DNA from: Sphingomonas sanguinis
Lineage (GTDB): Bacteria > Pseudomonadota > Alphaproteobacteria > Sphingomonadales > Sphingomonadaceae
Direction of reading: 5' to 3'
Assembly: GCF_019297835.1 (NCBI RefSeq)
Contig: NZ_CP079204.1
Span: forward strand, 1-64,000
DNA: 64,000 nt
How positions within the stretch are numbered: position 1 is the stretch's first letter; the number at the start of each line of letters is the position of its first letter. Of this stretch, positions 34,525-43,467 are shown one piece after another. Under the pieces are notes generated by a model, which saw only the letters and a program-made list of their open reading frames with translations, did no database searches and had not been told where the DNA came from. Both the position numbers and the translations under genes were made by a program.

Positions 34525-34575
34525 CAGCGGGGGCAGCGCTGCGCTGCTTGGATGGCTCCCACGCTGCCCCCGCTG
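34525..34575. repeat. Perfect 14-bp inverted repeat
   Basis: CAGCGGGGGCAGCG (34525-34538) and CGCTGCCCCCGCTG (34562-34575) enclose 23 bases. The remainder of the 34299-34676 gap holds no supported gene. The repeat may be a relic of a transposon end or a terminator. Confidence 0.5.
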
Positions 34576-34676
34576 CTGCCAGATGGGGTCATTTCTATTT
34601 GGCGAAGATTATGTCTTTTCTAAACGGCAGGAACAATAAAGAGAGGTGACAGATACAAATGACAGCTTTTTTGCTA

Positions 34677-35526
34677 GAGGCCGTTATGAACCTTGGCGAT
34701 CGCGGTAGCCTGCTTCATCATGATGCAGGCGAAGACGACGACATGAAGTCCAGCGAGTGTTTGAGCGTGCGTTCAAAATCTTTGACGAGATGGCGGAAGT
34801 GGGTTGCCCAAGCGAATGACTGCTAGACGTCCCAGCGGCGCGGCAGGAGGACGAAGCCGCGCTTGGCCTGTGGCAGTTTGACGACTTCGAGCGCGATGCC
34901 ATGCTTGTCTGCGGCATAGACGGCCCGCCCACCGGTATAGCCCTGGTCCACCCGGGCAATCTCGACCGTGGCGCCGTTGACCGCCTGTGCGGTGCGGACG
35001 AGCCACTCCACCTCGCCGCGATCCTCGGCGCTGGCTGGCGTGACATGGAGGGCCAGCAGATGGCCCAGCGTGTCGACGGCCATGTGAATCTTCAAGCCCT
35101 TCTTGCGCTTGGCCCCGTCATAGCCGGCACGCTCGCCGCTCTGAGGGGTCGATCGAAGCGTCCGGCTGTCGATGATCGCAGCGGGCGGCTCGGCCTTGTG
35201 CCCCGCGGACAGCCGCAGCACTGTGCGCGAGTCGTCCACCAGCGCCTCGAAGCAGCCAGTGCTGCGTCTGCTGGTACACTGCTGCCCGGGGCGGCAGATC
35301 GTTCGGCATCCACAGCCATGGCGCGCCCGTCTTCACAATGTAGCGAAGGCCGTTGAACACCTCCCGCAGGTCATGCTCCCGCTGCCCGGCATCCGCGCGT
35401 TGCAGCAGTAGGTACGGCGCGGCCAGCAACCATTCCTCGTCGCTGACGTCAGATGGATACGGCTTGCGGCGAATGCTCATCCCACCTCGGGTGAATCGGC
35501 AAACCTCTCAAGTCCATAACAGCCTC
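34677..35526 (-). mobile_element. IS5-family insertion sequence, decayed (850 bp)
   Basis: Terminal inverted repeats GAGGCCGTTATGAAC (34677-34691) and, inverted, GAGGCTGTTATGGAC (35526-35512) match at 13 of 15 positions. A TA dinucleotide flanks both ends. Length of 850 bp fits the IS427-like subgroup of IS5. The single transposase gene inside is broken. The element lies inside another IS5 fragment on its right side. Confidence 0.75.
34684..35480 (-). pseudogene. IS5-family transposase, inactivated
   Basis: The N-terminal part (RKPYPSDVSDEEWLLAAPYL, then GLRYIVKTGAPWLWMPNDLP) occupies 35118-35480 and then shifts frame. The catalytic core (AAIIDSRTLRSTPQSG, VDQGYTGGRAVYAAD, KRGFVLLPRRW) continues in 34823-35239. 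After RRWDV a TAG codon replaces the catalytic glutamate codon of the conserved VERSFAW, where the sequence goes on as QSFAWATHFRHLVKDFERTL. A further shift follows before VVFACIMMKQ. Three separate lesions mean it cannot make an active enzyme. Confidence 0.8.
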
Positions 35527-35528
35527 TA

Positions 35529-35741
35529 TAGTCGGGACTCGTTCATCACAGCCAGGAGATAACGGTTGGGCGAGGTGGCAGCGCTTATCGTATCTAACCG
35601 GCTCGTAACGGGATTTTCGATCCAGTATGCAGGGCTCGATGCCCCTGGCCTGAAGAGCGTCGCGGAACCAGTCGGCGTCGTAGCCGCGATCATCGAGCAG
35701 CGCGGTCGCGCCGGTGTAGTGGCAGACCTGCGGTCATGAAG
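35529..35741 (-). pseudogene. Second IS5-type transposase fragment
   Basis: The minus strand encodes LLDDRGYDADWFRDALQARG, then IEPCILDRKSRYEPVRYDKR, which is the central region of a different IS5 subgroup (DRGYDADW...GI.PCIP). No start or DDE completion is present and the piece is cut at 35527 by the IS5 copy on the left. It is a relic. Confidence 0.65.
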
Positions 35742-36502
35742 AAGCTCAAGGTTGAGCTGCTACCCGTTCTTGGACCTCTCTGCTGGCCGTCATTCAGCAT
35801 CTGCCGGCAGCGGCGGTCCATGTGCCGCTGACCGGTTCACCAACGATATCGGCGTCTTGTTGCCGATGGCGCTATGCGGTCGCACCTCGCTGTAGTCTCT
35901 GCGCCACTCCTTGCATTTTCGGGCCGCGTCGTCGAGGCTCATGAAACAGTGCTGGTTCAGGCACTCCGCTCGGAACTTGCCGTTGAAGGATTCGATGAAC
36001 GCATTGTCCGTCGACTTGCCCGGTCGGCTAAAGTCCAGCGTGACACCTCGGGTATATGCCCACAGATCCAAGTCACGCGAGATGAACTCGCTGCCTTGGT
36101 CAATGCGGATCGACGCCGGATAACCCATCTCGCCGCAAACCCGTTCAAGCACCTCCATGACGTCCGGCGCCCGGAAGCTGAACCGCGGCACCACCGCCGG
36201 CGAGAACCGGCTGAAGGTATCGACCACCGTCAGGATACGCAGCTTTGGCCCCGTCGCGAATTGGTCTTGGGCGAAGTCCATAGCTCACACGTCTTTCGAA
36301 TAAGACGCCGCGCAGCGTCCTTCTCTCAGCTTCGCCCTCACCCGACGCTTCGGGGGTTTGCCGCAGCTGCAACCCCATCTCCTTGTAAAGCCGATAGACA
36401 CGCTTTGCGTTTCAGTCCCAGCCCTCGCGCCGGAGCAGTACATGAATGCGGCAATAGCCATACTGAACCGCGCCGGGTTTGCCGGAGGCCATTGGATGTG
36501 AG

Positions 36503-37411
36503 TCACGCTGCCATATCGATGATGTTGGCGGCAGCATAGAATTGCTCTTCGGCTTCGGCAGGCGGGATGTTGCCGATGGGTTCTAGCAGCCGGCGATGGT
36601 TGAACCAGTCGACCCATTCCAGCGTGGCGTATTCGACGGCCTCGAAGCTGCGCCAGGGTCCGCGCTTGTGGATCACCTCGGCCTTGTAGAGGCCGTTGAT
36701 GGTCTCGGCCAAAGCGTTGTCGTAGCTGTCTCCGACGCTTCCGACCGACGGCTCGATGCCCGCTTCGGTGAGGCGCTCGGTGTACTTGATGGACACATAC
36801 TGGCTGCCGCGGTCGGAGTGGTGGACGAGGCCGCCACCCCGAAGTGGCCGACGGTCGTGCAGTGCCTGCTCAAGCGCATCAAGGACGAAGCCGGCATGCG
36901 CGCTCTGGCTGGCGCGCCAGCCGACGATCCGGCGGGCATAGGTGTCAATGACGAAGGCGACGTAGACAAAGCCTGCCCAGGTCGCGACGTAGGTGAAGTC
37001 CGACACCCAGAGCATGTTCGGCGCCGGCGCACGGAATTGCCGGTTTACCCGGTCGAGCGGGCATGACGCCGTCCTGTCGCTGACAGTGGTGCGCACCGGC
37101 TTGCCGCGGATCACGCCGGCCAAGCCCATCGTCCGCATCAGGCGGGCAACGGTGCAGCGGGCGATGTCGAACCCCTCCCGCCGCAGCTGGCGCCAGACCT
37201 TGCGCACGCCGTAGACGCGGAAGTTCTCCTCGAACACGCGGCGCACCTCCAGCCCGAGCGCATCATCACGCCGAGCCCGAGCCGACCTCCTGGTCGGCTC
37301 AATCCTTCTGGCTGCATGCGCATGGTAGGTGGATGGGGCGATCGGCAGAACCCGGCAGATCGGCTCGACCCCGTACACCTCACGATGCGCGTCGATGAAC
37401 GACACCATCAC
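36503..37411 (-). CDS. IS3-family transposase OrfB (DDE domain)
   Basis: 302 residues. The HTH_21-like segment is [20 protein letters not shown], followed by the integrase core with [20 protein letters not shown] (first Asp), [18 protein letters not shown] (second Asp) and [17 protein letters not shown] (Glu). All DDE residues are present. GTG 37411 and ATG 37408 are possible starts; both overlap the orfA stop, so OrfB may be made as an OrfAB fusion by a -1 frameshift as in other IS3 elements. Confidence 0.88.
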   Translation of the reverse strand: MMVSFIDAHREVYGVEPICRVLPIAPSTYHAHAARRIEPTRRSARARRDDALGLEVRRVFEENFRVYGVRKVWRQLRREGFDIARCTVARLMRTMGLAGVIRGKPVRTTVSDRTASCPLDRVNRQFRAPAPNMLWVSDFTYVATWAGFVYVAFVIDTYARRIVGWRASQSAHAGFVLDALEQALHDRRPLRGGGLVHHSDRGSQYVSIKYTERLTEAGIEPSVGSVGDSYDNALAETINGLYKAEVIHKRGPWRSFEAVEYATLEWVDWFNHRRLLEPIGNIPPAEAEEQFYAAANIIDMAA

Positions 37412-37734
37412 CTCGCTCGGCGGTCGAGCTCCGCCATCGCAAAATACGCCGACGCTTTCCTGAGTATCTCGTTGGCCTGGCGCAGCTCCCGGTTCTCGCG
37501 TTCCAACGCCTTCATCCGGTCGGCAACATCGCTCGGCACGCCGACACGCGTGCCGCTATCGACCTCGGCCTTCTTCACCCACTCGTGCAGAGTTTGGCCG
37601 GCACAGCCAATCTTCGCTGCAATCGACACCACCGTTGCCCAGCGCGACGGGTGATCCTTCTCGTGATCCAGCACCATCCGCACGGCGCGCGCGCGCACCT
37701 CAGGCGAAAACTTGTTCGTGGTCTTGCTCGTCAT
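37408..37734 (-). CDS. IS3-family OrfA (DNA-binding subunit)
   Basis: 108 residues. [20 protein letters not shown] and [20 protein letters not shown] form the HTH; the C-terminal helix [20 protein letters not shown] is a leucine-zipper-like segment ending in [12 protein letters not shown]. Standard OrfA of IS3 family length. Overlaps orfB. Confidence 0.87.
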   Translation of the reverse strand: MTSKTTNKFSPEVRARAVRMVLDHEKDHPSRWATVVSIAAKIGCAGQTLHEWVKKAEVDSGTRVGVPSDVADRMKALERENRELRQANEILRKASAYFAMAELDRRAR

Positions 37735-37872
37735 AGCCCCTTCCTCTCAGGAGTTGGAGCCTCCGACAAACCCGGCGCGGTTCATACCGCACCCGCGTCT
37801 CGGCGATCTTCTTCATCCGCTTCTTCAGGTCGGCCTGATCCGCACGGCACGCACGATAGTGGTAGCTCGACC

Positions 37873-38256
37873 GCTTAAAACGGTCTTAGAAACGGGCAGC
37901 AGGTCAGCTCGAGGCGGATTCTACCTCAGCGTGGTCACATTCCACGGACCGCGTCAGCGGCAACTGCCAAGACAATGCCGCCGCCCGTCGAGTTCGAACG
38001 GCAGCAGATTTGAAAGCGGAAGGCGTCTAGAAATTTGGGGTTGCTCAATCGCAATCGCCATACTCGTTCTGCTTGCGGCATTGGCAGGCGGGCGTTAGTG
38101 CTCGAAATGTTAGTGTACGCTCGTAAAGAGCTTATGCGTCGCCCCCGATCTGGATGGACGGCATGGAGTGGTGCGGTATAACCGGGCCACATAATGCCGC
38201 TCGTATCATATCATATTTAAGGTTTGACGGTGGCGACGCAGATTTCGGGGATTTCG
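37873..38256. other. Gap between IS cluster and EPS locus
   Basis: About 380 bases without a convincing gene. A short frame ending at 38098 finishes in a hydrophobic helix (IWGCSIAIAILVLLAALAGG) that could be the tail of a gene cut off by the old IS3 copy. An AT-rich patch at about 38200-38220 may hold the promoter of the methyltransferase. Confidence 0.35.
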
Positions 38257-39195
38257 ATGACCATCCATTCATGCAGGGTTTGCGGCCACGACGTTGATCA
38301 TACGGAGTATGCGGCCCGCGAAATGATGTTCGGGACGCGGGACGTTTTCCCGTACTTCCTCTGTGGCGATTGCGGCACGTTGCAGATTGCCGAACTCCCC
38401 GCCGATATTGCGCGCTACTATGGCGAAGGTTATTATTCTTTCAGCACCGTCGAGCGTACACCGCTTAAAAAGTGGCTGATCGACAGTCGCGACCAGCATA
38501 ATCTGCGCGCCCGTAGAGGCGTCGCCGGCTTCGTCGTTAGCATGCTCAAGCCCGATCCGACAACGGAACTGATCGGCGACCTTATCCGCGATAAGTCCAG
38601 CCATGTTCTCGACGTGGGATGTGGGTCGGGAGAGTTGCTCGATCGGATGGCCAATGCCGGTTACACCCGCCTCGCGGGTGTCGATCCGTTCATTGCCGCG
38701 GATCTTCGTACGGCAACGGGCGTGCCGGTCAGCAAGAAGTTCATTCACGAGGTGACCGACACTTACGACGTCGTCATGTTCAATCATTCGCTGGAGCATG
38801 TTGACGATCCTATCGCCTCGCTGACCGAGGCACGGCGTGTGCTGCGGCCGGGCGGACGGGTGATCGTGCGCATCCCGACTGTATCCTGCGAAGCGTGGGA
38901 CCGGTACGGCACCGACTGGGTTCAACTCGACGCGCCGCGTCACTTCGTGCTGCTGTCACGCGACGGCGTGGCTCGTGCGGCATCCGCAGCGGGCCTCCGC
39001 CTTACGAGCACCATCGACGATTCCGGAGAATTCCAGTTCACCGGTAGCGAACTTTACCAACGGGATATCCCCTTGTCCGATCCGCGGCGTAACACGACCT
39101 TCGGCAAAATGGCGATCCTGCGGTACCGGATGAAGGCCCGTGCGCTCAACCGTCAGCACCGTGGCGATCAGGCGGCGTTCATCCTGGAGGTGTGA
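38257..39195 (+). CDS. SAM-dependent methyltransferase with N-terminal zinc motif
   Basis: 312 residues from ATG 38257 (GGGGA nine bases upstream; a TTG at 38224 would be longer). The N-terminus has two CxxC pairs (SCRVCGHD and LCGDCGTLQ), as in sugar C-methyltransferases of the TylC3 type. The class I methyltransferase core follows: VLDVGCGSGELLDRMANAG (SAM-binding), FNHSLEHVDDP and EARRVLRPGGRVIVRIPT. It probably methylates a nucleotide-activated sugar or a glycan in the adjoining EPS pathway; substrate unproven. Confidence 0.78.
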   Translation: MTIHSCRVCGHDVDHTEYAAREMMFGTRDVFPYFLCGDCGTLQIAELPADIARYYGEGYYSFSTVERTPLKKWLIDSRDQHNLRARRGVAGFVVSMLKPDPTTELIGDLIRDKSSHVLDVGCGSGELLDRMANAGYTRLAGVDPFIAADLRTATGVPVSKKFIHEVTDTYDVVMFNHSLEHVDDPIASLTEARRVLRPGGRVIVRIPTVSCEAWDRYGTDWVQLDAPRHFVLLSRDGVARAASAAGLRLTSTIDDSGEFQFTGSELYQRDIPLSDPRRNTTFGKMAILRYRMKARALNRQHRGDQAAFILEV

Positions 39196-39438
39196 CGCCC
39201 CTTACTTTTACAAAATCGCCTTGACGGTGAAGCTGGCGTTTGACGCCGCAACCCGAAAGGATGCCCCATGGGGCGGTTCCACACGGGGATCGCTCGCACG
39301 GCAGGCGCGCCCCCGGCCTTCGTTAGGGGCTGGCAACTCAGCATAATCGAGAAAGCCTGAAAACCTTACCGGCACCGCTTTGCTCAGCCTTCGGGCATTT
39401 CCCCCGAACGGGCCGAGCGAGAGGCGCGTACCGGCTAA

Positions 39439-39456
39439 CCCGGCGCATCCGCCGGG
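39439..39456. terminator. Small GC hairpin at operon end
   Basis: CCCGGCG-CATC-CGCCGGG lies 16 bases beyond the stop of the minus-strand membrane protein gene. No T-run follows. The remainder of the 39196-39471 gap shows nothing recognisable. Confidence 0.35.
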
Positions 39457-39471
39457 ACTAGACCGATCCGT

Positions 39472-41055
39472 TCAGGATCGTACAGCTTCGTCGACCTTCC
39501 CCTCGCCTTTCCCGGTGTCCCGTCGACGGCGTATTTCGACCTTATCGATATGACCCGACACGGGATAATGCCGATCGAGCCAGGCCGATAGCCTAGGCGT
39601 GCGATCCGCAATCGACTTGTCGTCGATCACATCGCTCCAACTGCCGTCATGACCTATGATCAGAAGCGGACGAGTGCGTTCCAGGTCGGCGATGATCCGT
39701 GCTTCTTCAGGGCCTTCGGCGGCATATACCGGGTACATTGCCGAAGTGCATGGCGGCAGGCCCGCCGCTTCATAATAGGCCCCGCCATTGTTCATCGCAT
39801 AGGTACAATGCTGTCCGGTCGAACGCAGCATGGCGCCGACGAGGCGAGCCGAGTTCCCCTCCAGCGCCTCATCGCCCGGCAAGGGCCGCGTCACCAGCGC
39901 GAGATTGCTGCCCGGTCCATGTGCGATGATGCTGTCGGGCCGGCGCAGCCCGTGAACGGCCAGGACCAGCAATATCATGGCACCGACCACAGCCAGGGCG
40001 GCCCTATACCATCGCATGGACAGTTGCAGCGGCCAGGCAAGGGTGGCGACGAATGTTACAACCAGCAGATAGGCGAATGGCATGACCCACATCTGGTGGC
40101 TGAGGTCCGAGCGGTTGATCGACTGGTAGAAGATGGCCGCGATCGGGATCGTCAGAAGCAGCAGGGTCGCGGCCTCGCTGCGGCGTGCGGCAAGATGAAG
40201 CTGAGCCGCGCGAAGGACCCCGACGGCGATCACGCCCGCATAGACAACCCCAAACACCATGTCGCGTACAGGAAAGGGCCGGGCCCAGATTTCGCGATGT
40301 TGTCCCCAGTACCGGATATTGGCGACATGCTGACCGAACATGGCCGGATCGTGGAGGTACATTCCTGCCAGGGTGGCCAGAAACGCGATCGGGGCGACAA
40401 GGATCATCCGCGGCGATCGGCCCGCATACCAGGCGAGCACCAGGCCGCCTATCAGCATGACGACCCCGACCAACCCGCGGCTATAGGCCCAGAACAGTCC
40501 AATGGCCGCCGCGATGCCGGCAGCGGCGAACAACACACCCAGCAGATAAGGTCTGCCGCATTTCAGAACGGCCAGCAGCGCGGCCAGTTCGCACAGCAAC
40601 AGGAGGTCACGCACCGAAGGCGCGCCCTGATGCAGGCCGACGGGATCTATCCGCGTCCCGTTGAACAGCAACAGCAGCAGTCCGGCGGTCAATCCGGCCA
40701 GCCAGGCCGTCTGGCGGGACCGCATCAATCCTGCGGCGGACAGCGCCCAGATCGCCGATGCCGCGGCGGCCAACCACATATTGGCGGCCCGGGTACAGAT
40801 CACGACATGGTCCGATCCACAAAGGGCGGCAGCCCATTGCGCGGGTGCATAGTTCAACACGCCGTGGATCAGCAGTGGCAATCCACTGGAATTGCCGAGA
40901 AAATACAGCCGCGGCGAAAGATATTCGCCTTCATGAAAGGGATCGAGCAGCGGTGTGGCCAGCGGCACCGATAATGCGCTGAAGACGGCAAAAGCGATCA
41001 ACAGCACCGCCAGGCCGATCCCGAGCGGCGAGCGTCCGGTGGGTGTAACGTTCAT
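39472..41055 (-). CDS. Polytopic membrane protein, GtrC/GT-C-like
   Basis: 527 residues with about ten to twelve hydrophobic stretches (e.g. IGLAVLLIAFAVFSALSV at the N-terminus). In the first large loop LLDPFHEGEYLSPRLYFL contains the acidic positions expected of GT-C enzymes. A C-terminal periplasmic domain of about 130 residues follows (ALVTRPLPGDEALEGNSARL). It follows GtrA- and GtrB-like genes and overlaps the latter by 4 bp, which is the order of the gtrA-gtrB-gtr(type) system. There the third protein transfers a sugar from undecaprenyl phosphate to a glycan. The function is inferred from this order; no direct family match was recognised. Confidence 0.65.
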   Translation of the reverse strand: MNVTPTGRSPLGIGLAVLLIAFAVFSALSVPLATPLLDPFHEGEYLSPRLYFLGNSSGLPLLIHGVLNYAPAQWAAALCGSDHVVICTRAANMWLAAAASAIWALSAAGLMRSRQTAWLAGLTAGLLLLLFNGTRIDPVGLHQGAPSVRDLLLLCELAALLAVLKCGRPYLLGVLFAAAGIAAAIGLFWAYSRGLVGVVMLIGGLVLAWYAGRSPRMILVAPIAFLATLAGMYLHDPAMFGQHVANIRYWGQHREIWARPFPVRDMVFGVVYAGVIAVGVLRAAQLHLAARRSEAATLLLLTIPIAAIFYQSINRSDLSHQMWVMPFAYLLVVTFVATLAWPLQLSMRWYRAALAVVGAMILLVLAVHGLRRPDSIIAHGPGSNLALVTRPLPGDEALEGNSARLVGAMLRSTGQHCTYAMNNGGAYYEAAGLPPCTSAMYPVYAAEGPEEARIIADLERTRPLLIIGHDGSWSDVIDDKSIADRTPRLSAWLDRHYPVSGHIDKVEIRRRRDTGKGEGKVDEAVRS

Positions 41056-41861
41056 CCGTCCTGTCCTGTCGATGGATTGAATGCGCCGCGTGCCGCGCGA
41101 AACGTCTGCTTGAGCATCTGCAGCTTGGCGCCGGTACCGGTTACCTTGGTCGGGATCGGCTCACCGACCGGATAGCTGCGGCGGACCGGAACTTCGCCGA
41201 CCTTGAAGCCCAGCTGACTGGCCCTGACCGTCAGGTAGAACAGCAGTTCGTAACGCGCGAACACGTCCCGAAAGGGCTGGACACGCGGGTCGAGCAGATA
41301 GCGTGGCGAATAGGCACGGAAGCCATTGGTCGTATCGGTGAACCAGTGCCGCGCGGCGATGCTGAGCATCGGTGCATGGATCATGCGGTTGCCGATCGTC
41401 CGCTCGAGCGGCGTGTTCTCGGCCGCGCCGCCCTTCAGATAGCGGGATCCCTGGACATAGTCGTAGCCCGCACTCAATCGGTCCACGAACAACGAGACGG
41501 CTTCGACATTGTCCTTGCCATTGCCGTCGATGGTGACGATGCCGTCATAGCCCTCATCGAGACACCAGGCATAGGCCATGCGCAATTGCGCACTCAGTTT
41601 CCCCGGCCCCGTTTTCGTCAGCAGCGCGCACACACCGGTGGCACGCAGGAAATCGGCATCGAGCGACCCGTCGGTCGAGCCTCCATCGGCTACGATCACG
41701 TCGACCGGCAGATGGGCCGCCGCAATCCGTTCGAGCTGGGCGCGTATCCGTTGCCCTTCGTTGATGACGGGAATCACCAGGGCATGGGCATGACGCTTGG
41801 CGTCGAAACGATCCTCGCGACCGGCCGGTACCTGCCATTGAGATCGCAACGCGTTATTCAT
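41052..41861 (-). CDS. GtrB/DPM-like GT2 glycosyltransferase
   Basis: 269 residues of GT2 fold: ALVIPVINEGQRIRAQLERI (nucleotide-binding start), VIVADGGSTDGS, GIVTIDGNGKDN as the DxD-like metal site, then QGSRYLKGG and TNGFRAYSPRYLLDP, typical of dolichol-phosphate-mannose synthase relatives. No C-terminal membrane pair is seen, unlike GtrB of Shigella. It should charge undecaprenyl phosphate with a sugar for the flippase GtrA encoded just upstream. Confidence 0.78.
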   Translation of the reverse strand: MNNALRSQWQVPAGREDRFDAKRHAHALVIPVINEGQRIRAQLERIAAAHLPVDVIVADGGSTDGSLDADFLRATGVCALLTKTGPGKLSAQLRMAYAWCLDEGYDGIVTIDGNGKDNVEAVSLFVDRLSAGYDYVQGSRYLKGGAAENTPLERTIGNRMIHAPMLSIAARHWFTDTTNGFRAYSPRYLLDPRVQPFRDVFARYELLFYLTVRASQLGFKVGEVPVRRSYPVGEPIPTKVTGTGAKLQMLKQTFRAARGAFNPSTGQDG

Positions 41862-41905
41862 GCTAGGAAAACTTTCTGAAGATGAGCGTATCGGTTAAGC
41901 AGTAA

Positions 41906-42307
41906 TCAACGCTCGCCCCGGACGAAGACAAACCGTTTGCTCAAGCTATAATTTACGAGGAACGATACGGCTACTGCCAGCAGCAACGGCAATGCCCGTT
42001 GTTGCGGGGCGGAGAAAACGGCACGTTCGAGAATGGCGACCATGACGACCCGGACACCCAACGTCACGATCAGGACGGCCAGATAACGGCTGCCACGGGT
42101 GGCCGAAAGGCTTGCCTCGGTTCGGAATGTCCAGCGTTCGTGGATGACATAATTCACGATGGCGGCAACGACGAAGCCCGCCGCTGCGGCCCCCGGCAGA
42201 GGCACGCCCCATGATGCCAGCAACCATGCGGTGCCGAGATCGATGGCAAGCCCCAACAACGCAACGATCCCGAAACGTACGATCGGATGAGCGAACAGCT
42301 TCGTCAC
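41906..42307 (-). CDS. gtrA: GtrA family membrane protein
   Basis: 133 residues with four membrane segments (IVRFGIVALLGLAIDLGTAW; AAAAGFVVAAIVNYVIHERW with the conserved NY..H/R..W; a third at about 75-95; and LLLAVAVSFLVNYSLSKRFV with the matching NY..SKRFVF). These are the GtrA hallmarks. GtrA is thought to flip polyprenyl-phosphate-linked sugar. Its start overlaps the FAD-enzyme stop by 4 bp. Confidence 0.87.
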   Translation of the reverse strand: MTKLFAHPIVRFGIVALLGLAIDLGTAWLLASWGVPLPGAAAAGFVVAAIVNYVIHERWTFRTEASLSATRGSRYLAVLIVTLGVRVVMVAILERAVFSAPQQRALPLLLAVAVSFLVNYSLSKRFVFVRGER

Positions 42308-43467
42308 GCCGATCCCAGGATGGTCCGCGGATAGACGAAGCGATCATTGCCGCTCGCCCATTCCGGTTCGCTCAACCGCATGATCTCGAAAAGATCATAG
42401 ATATTGTCGATTTTTCCACCCATGACCGACACTATTCTCGAATCCTGGGGGCGCCTTTGGAAAAGGATCGGGCGGCCGTCATCATTCTCGTTTTTGATGA
42501 GCACCGTCTTGACATCGTACAGGGATCGTTCCCATCGCGCTTGGGCCAAAGCGGGCACGTAGCGCTGGCTGTCGAGCAACATGTGACGATGACGCGATTC
42601 CGGGGTTATCGCATCGAATACGGCATAGGCCGATCGCCCGGCGGACTGATCGGTCCAGCTGGCTTGCGGCGTGTAGCGGACGTGCGTCAGCGAATGCAGC
42701 CCGGCTGCCGGATAAGGCATGCACGACAGGAACGGGCCGTCCATGATGGTGATGCCATAGCCGTTCAGCTCATCGGGAACCTGAACAAGAGCGATTTCCG
42801 CCAGTTCGTGCTTTACCGCCGCGTTCGGCAGCCCCGCCATATCCAGCACATGGTTGATCTGCGCATAGGTGACGTTGAAGACATAGCGCGCTTCGACTTC
42901 CTGCCCCGAAGACAGGGCACATACGACGCCGCCCGGCCGCTGGGTCAGTCCCGTGACCGCCGTTTCAAGACGGACATCGATATCCAATGCCGCCAGGCGT
43001 TCGCCCATGAAACGCTGCAGGACCGAATAGTCGAAAGCGTATTCGGTACAGGAGAAGACCTGTTCGATGCGATCGTCGTCGAACAATGCCGATTGCGATG
43101 CGGTCGCTGGCATGATCGGCGCGCGCATGTCCTCGAACATGCGGTGAAATCGCTTGGCCGACACCTTGGAGCCGCGACGCGCTATTGCGTACAGCATCTG
43201 AAAATCGTCGATCACGGCTTCGGGAAAATCTTCTGCGAAGCGACGGTGCAGTACCATCGACTTGACCGCGGTCAGCGCGCTGCGAGGATAATGGAACCCG
43301 GTATGCACCCGGGCCTGATTGACGCGCGACGCCCGGCCCAGCAGTTCCTTGCCGGCGTCGACCAGCATCACCCGGGGGGACAAGGACCGCAGGAAAAGGG
43401 CAAGCGCGCAGCCATAGAACCCGCCGCCAATCACCAGATAATCGACCTGCGTCGTAGATCTGGTCAC
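42304..43467 (-). CDS. FAD-dependent oxidoreductase (DAO type)
   Basis: 387 residues. The N-terminal Rossmann motif VDYLVIGGGFYGCALALFL binds FAD, and VMLVDAGKELLGRASRVNQA follows with the acidic residue that contacts ribose. The rest (ARVHTGFHYPRS, SCTEYAFDYSVLQRFM, then GGKIDNIYDLFEIM) fits the D-amino-acid/glycine oxidase superfamily. No membrane segment. Within an EPS operon it may oxidise a sugar or amino group, but no specific substrate can be named. It overlaps both neighbours by 4 bp. Confidence 0.75.
   Translation of the reverse strand: MTRSTTQVDYLVIGGGFYGCALALFLRSLSPRVMLVDAGKELLGRASRVNQARVHTGFHYPRSALTAVKSMVLHRRFAEDFPEAVIDDFQMLYAIARRGSKVSAKRFHRMFEDMRAPIMPATASQSALFDDDRIEQVFSCTEYAFDYSVLQRFMGERLAALDIDVRLETAVTGLTQRPGGVVCALSSGQEVEARYVFNVTYAQINHVLDMAGLPNAAVKHELAEIALVQVPDELNGYGITIMDGPFLSCMPYPAAGLHSLTHVRYTPQASWTDQSAGRSAYAVFDAITPESRHRHMLLDSQRYVPALAQARWERSLYDVKTVLIKNENDDGRPILFQRRPQDSRIVSVMGGKIDNIYDLFEIMRLSEPEWASGNDRFVYPRTILGSA

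Larger units (their letters stand above)
36464..37784 (-). mobile_element. Intact IS3-family element, 1321 bp
   Basis: Terminal inverted repeats of 26 bp (36464-36489 and 37759-37784; both begin TGAACCGCGCCGGGTTTG on their own strand) match at 25 of 26 positions. The trinucleotide TAC is duplicated on each side (36461-36463 and 37785-37787), the 3-bp duplication usual for IS3. It carries overlapping orfA and orfB, both undamaged. The element interrupts an older IS3 transposase gene. Confidence 0.92.
35790..37872 (-). pseudogene. Old IS3-family transposase, split by a younger IS3 element
   Basis: The C-terminal DDE region (163 codons, 35790-36281) has TVVDTFSRF, RIDQGSEFISRDLDLWAY and DNAFIESFNGKFRAECLNQH, an IS3-type orfB. 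The piece between 36282 and 36463 carries nonsense and frameshift changes. The upstream portion continues beyond the inserted element at 37785-37872, reading SSYHYRACRADQADLKKRM to IAETRVRY. If the 1321-bp insert and one TAC copy are removed, the frame joins exactly as RVRYGYCRIHVLLRREGW, then meets a TGA. No orfA is left. Decay began before or after the later insertion. Confidence 0.8.

Noticed and set aside
34398-34649. 83-codon open frame in the gap before the IS5 copy
   Set aside because: Runs through a terminator-like hairpin and a 14-bp inverted repeat; its composition is not protein-like.
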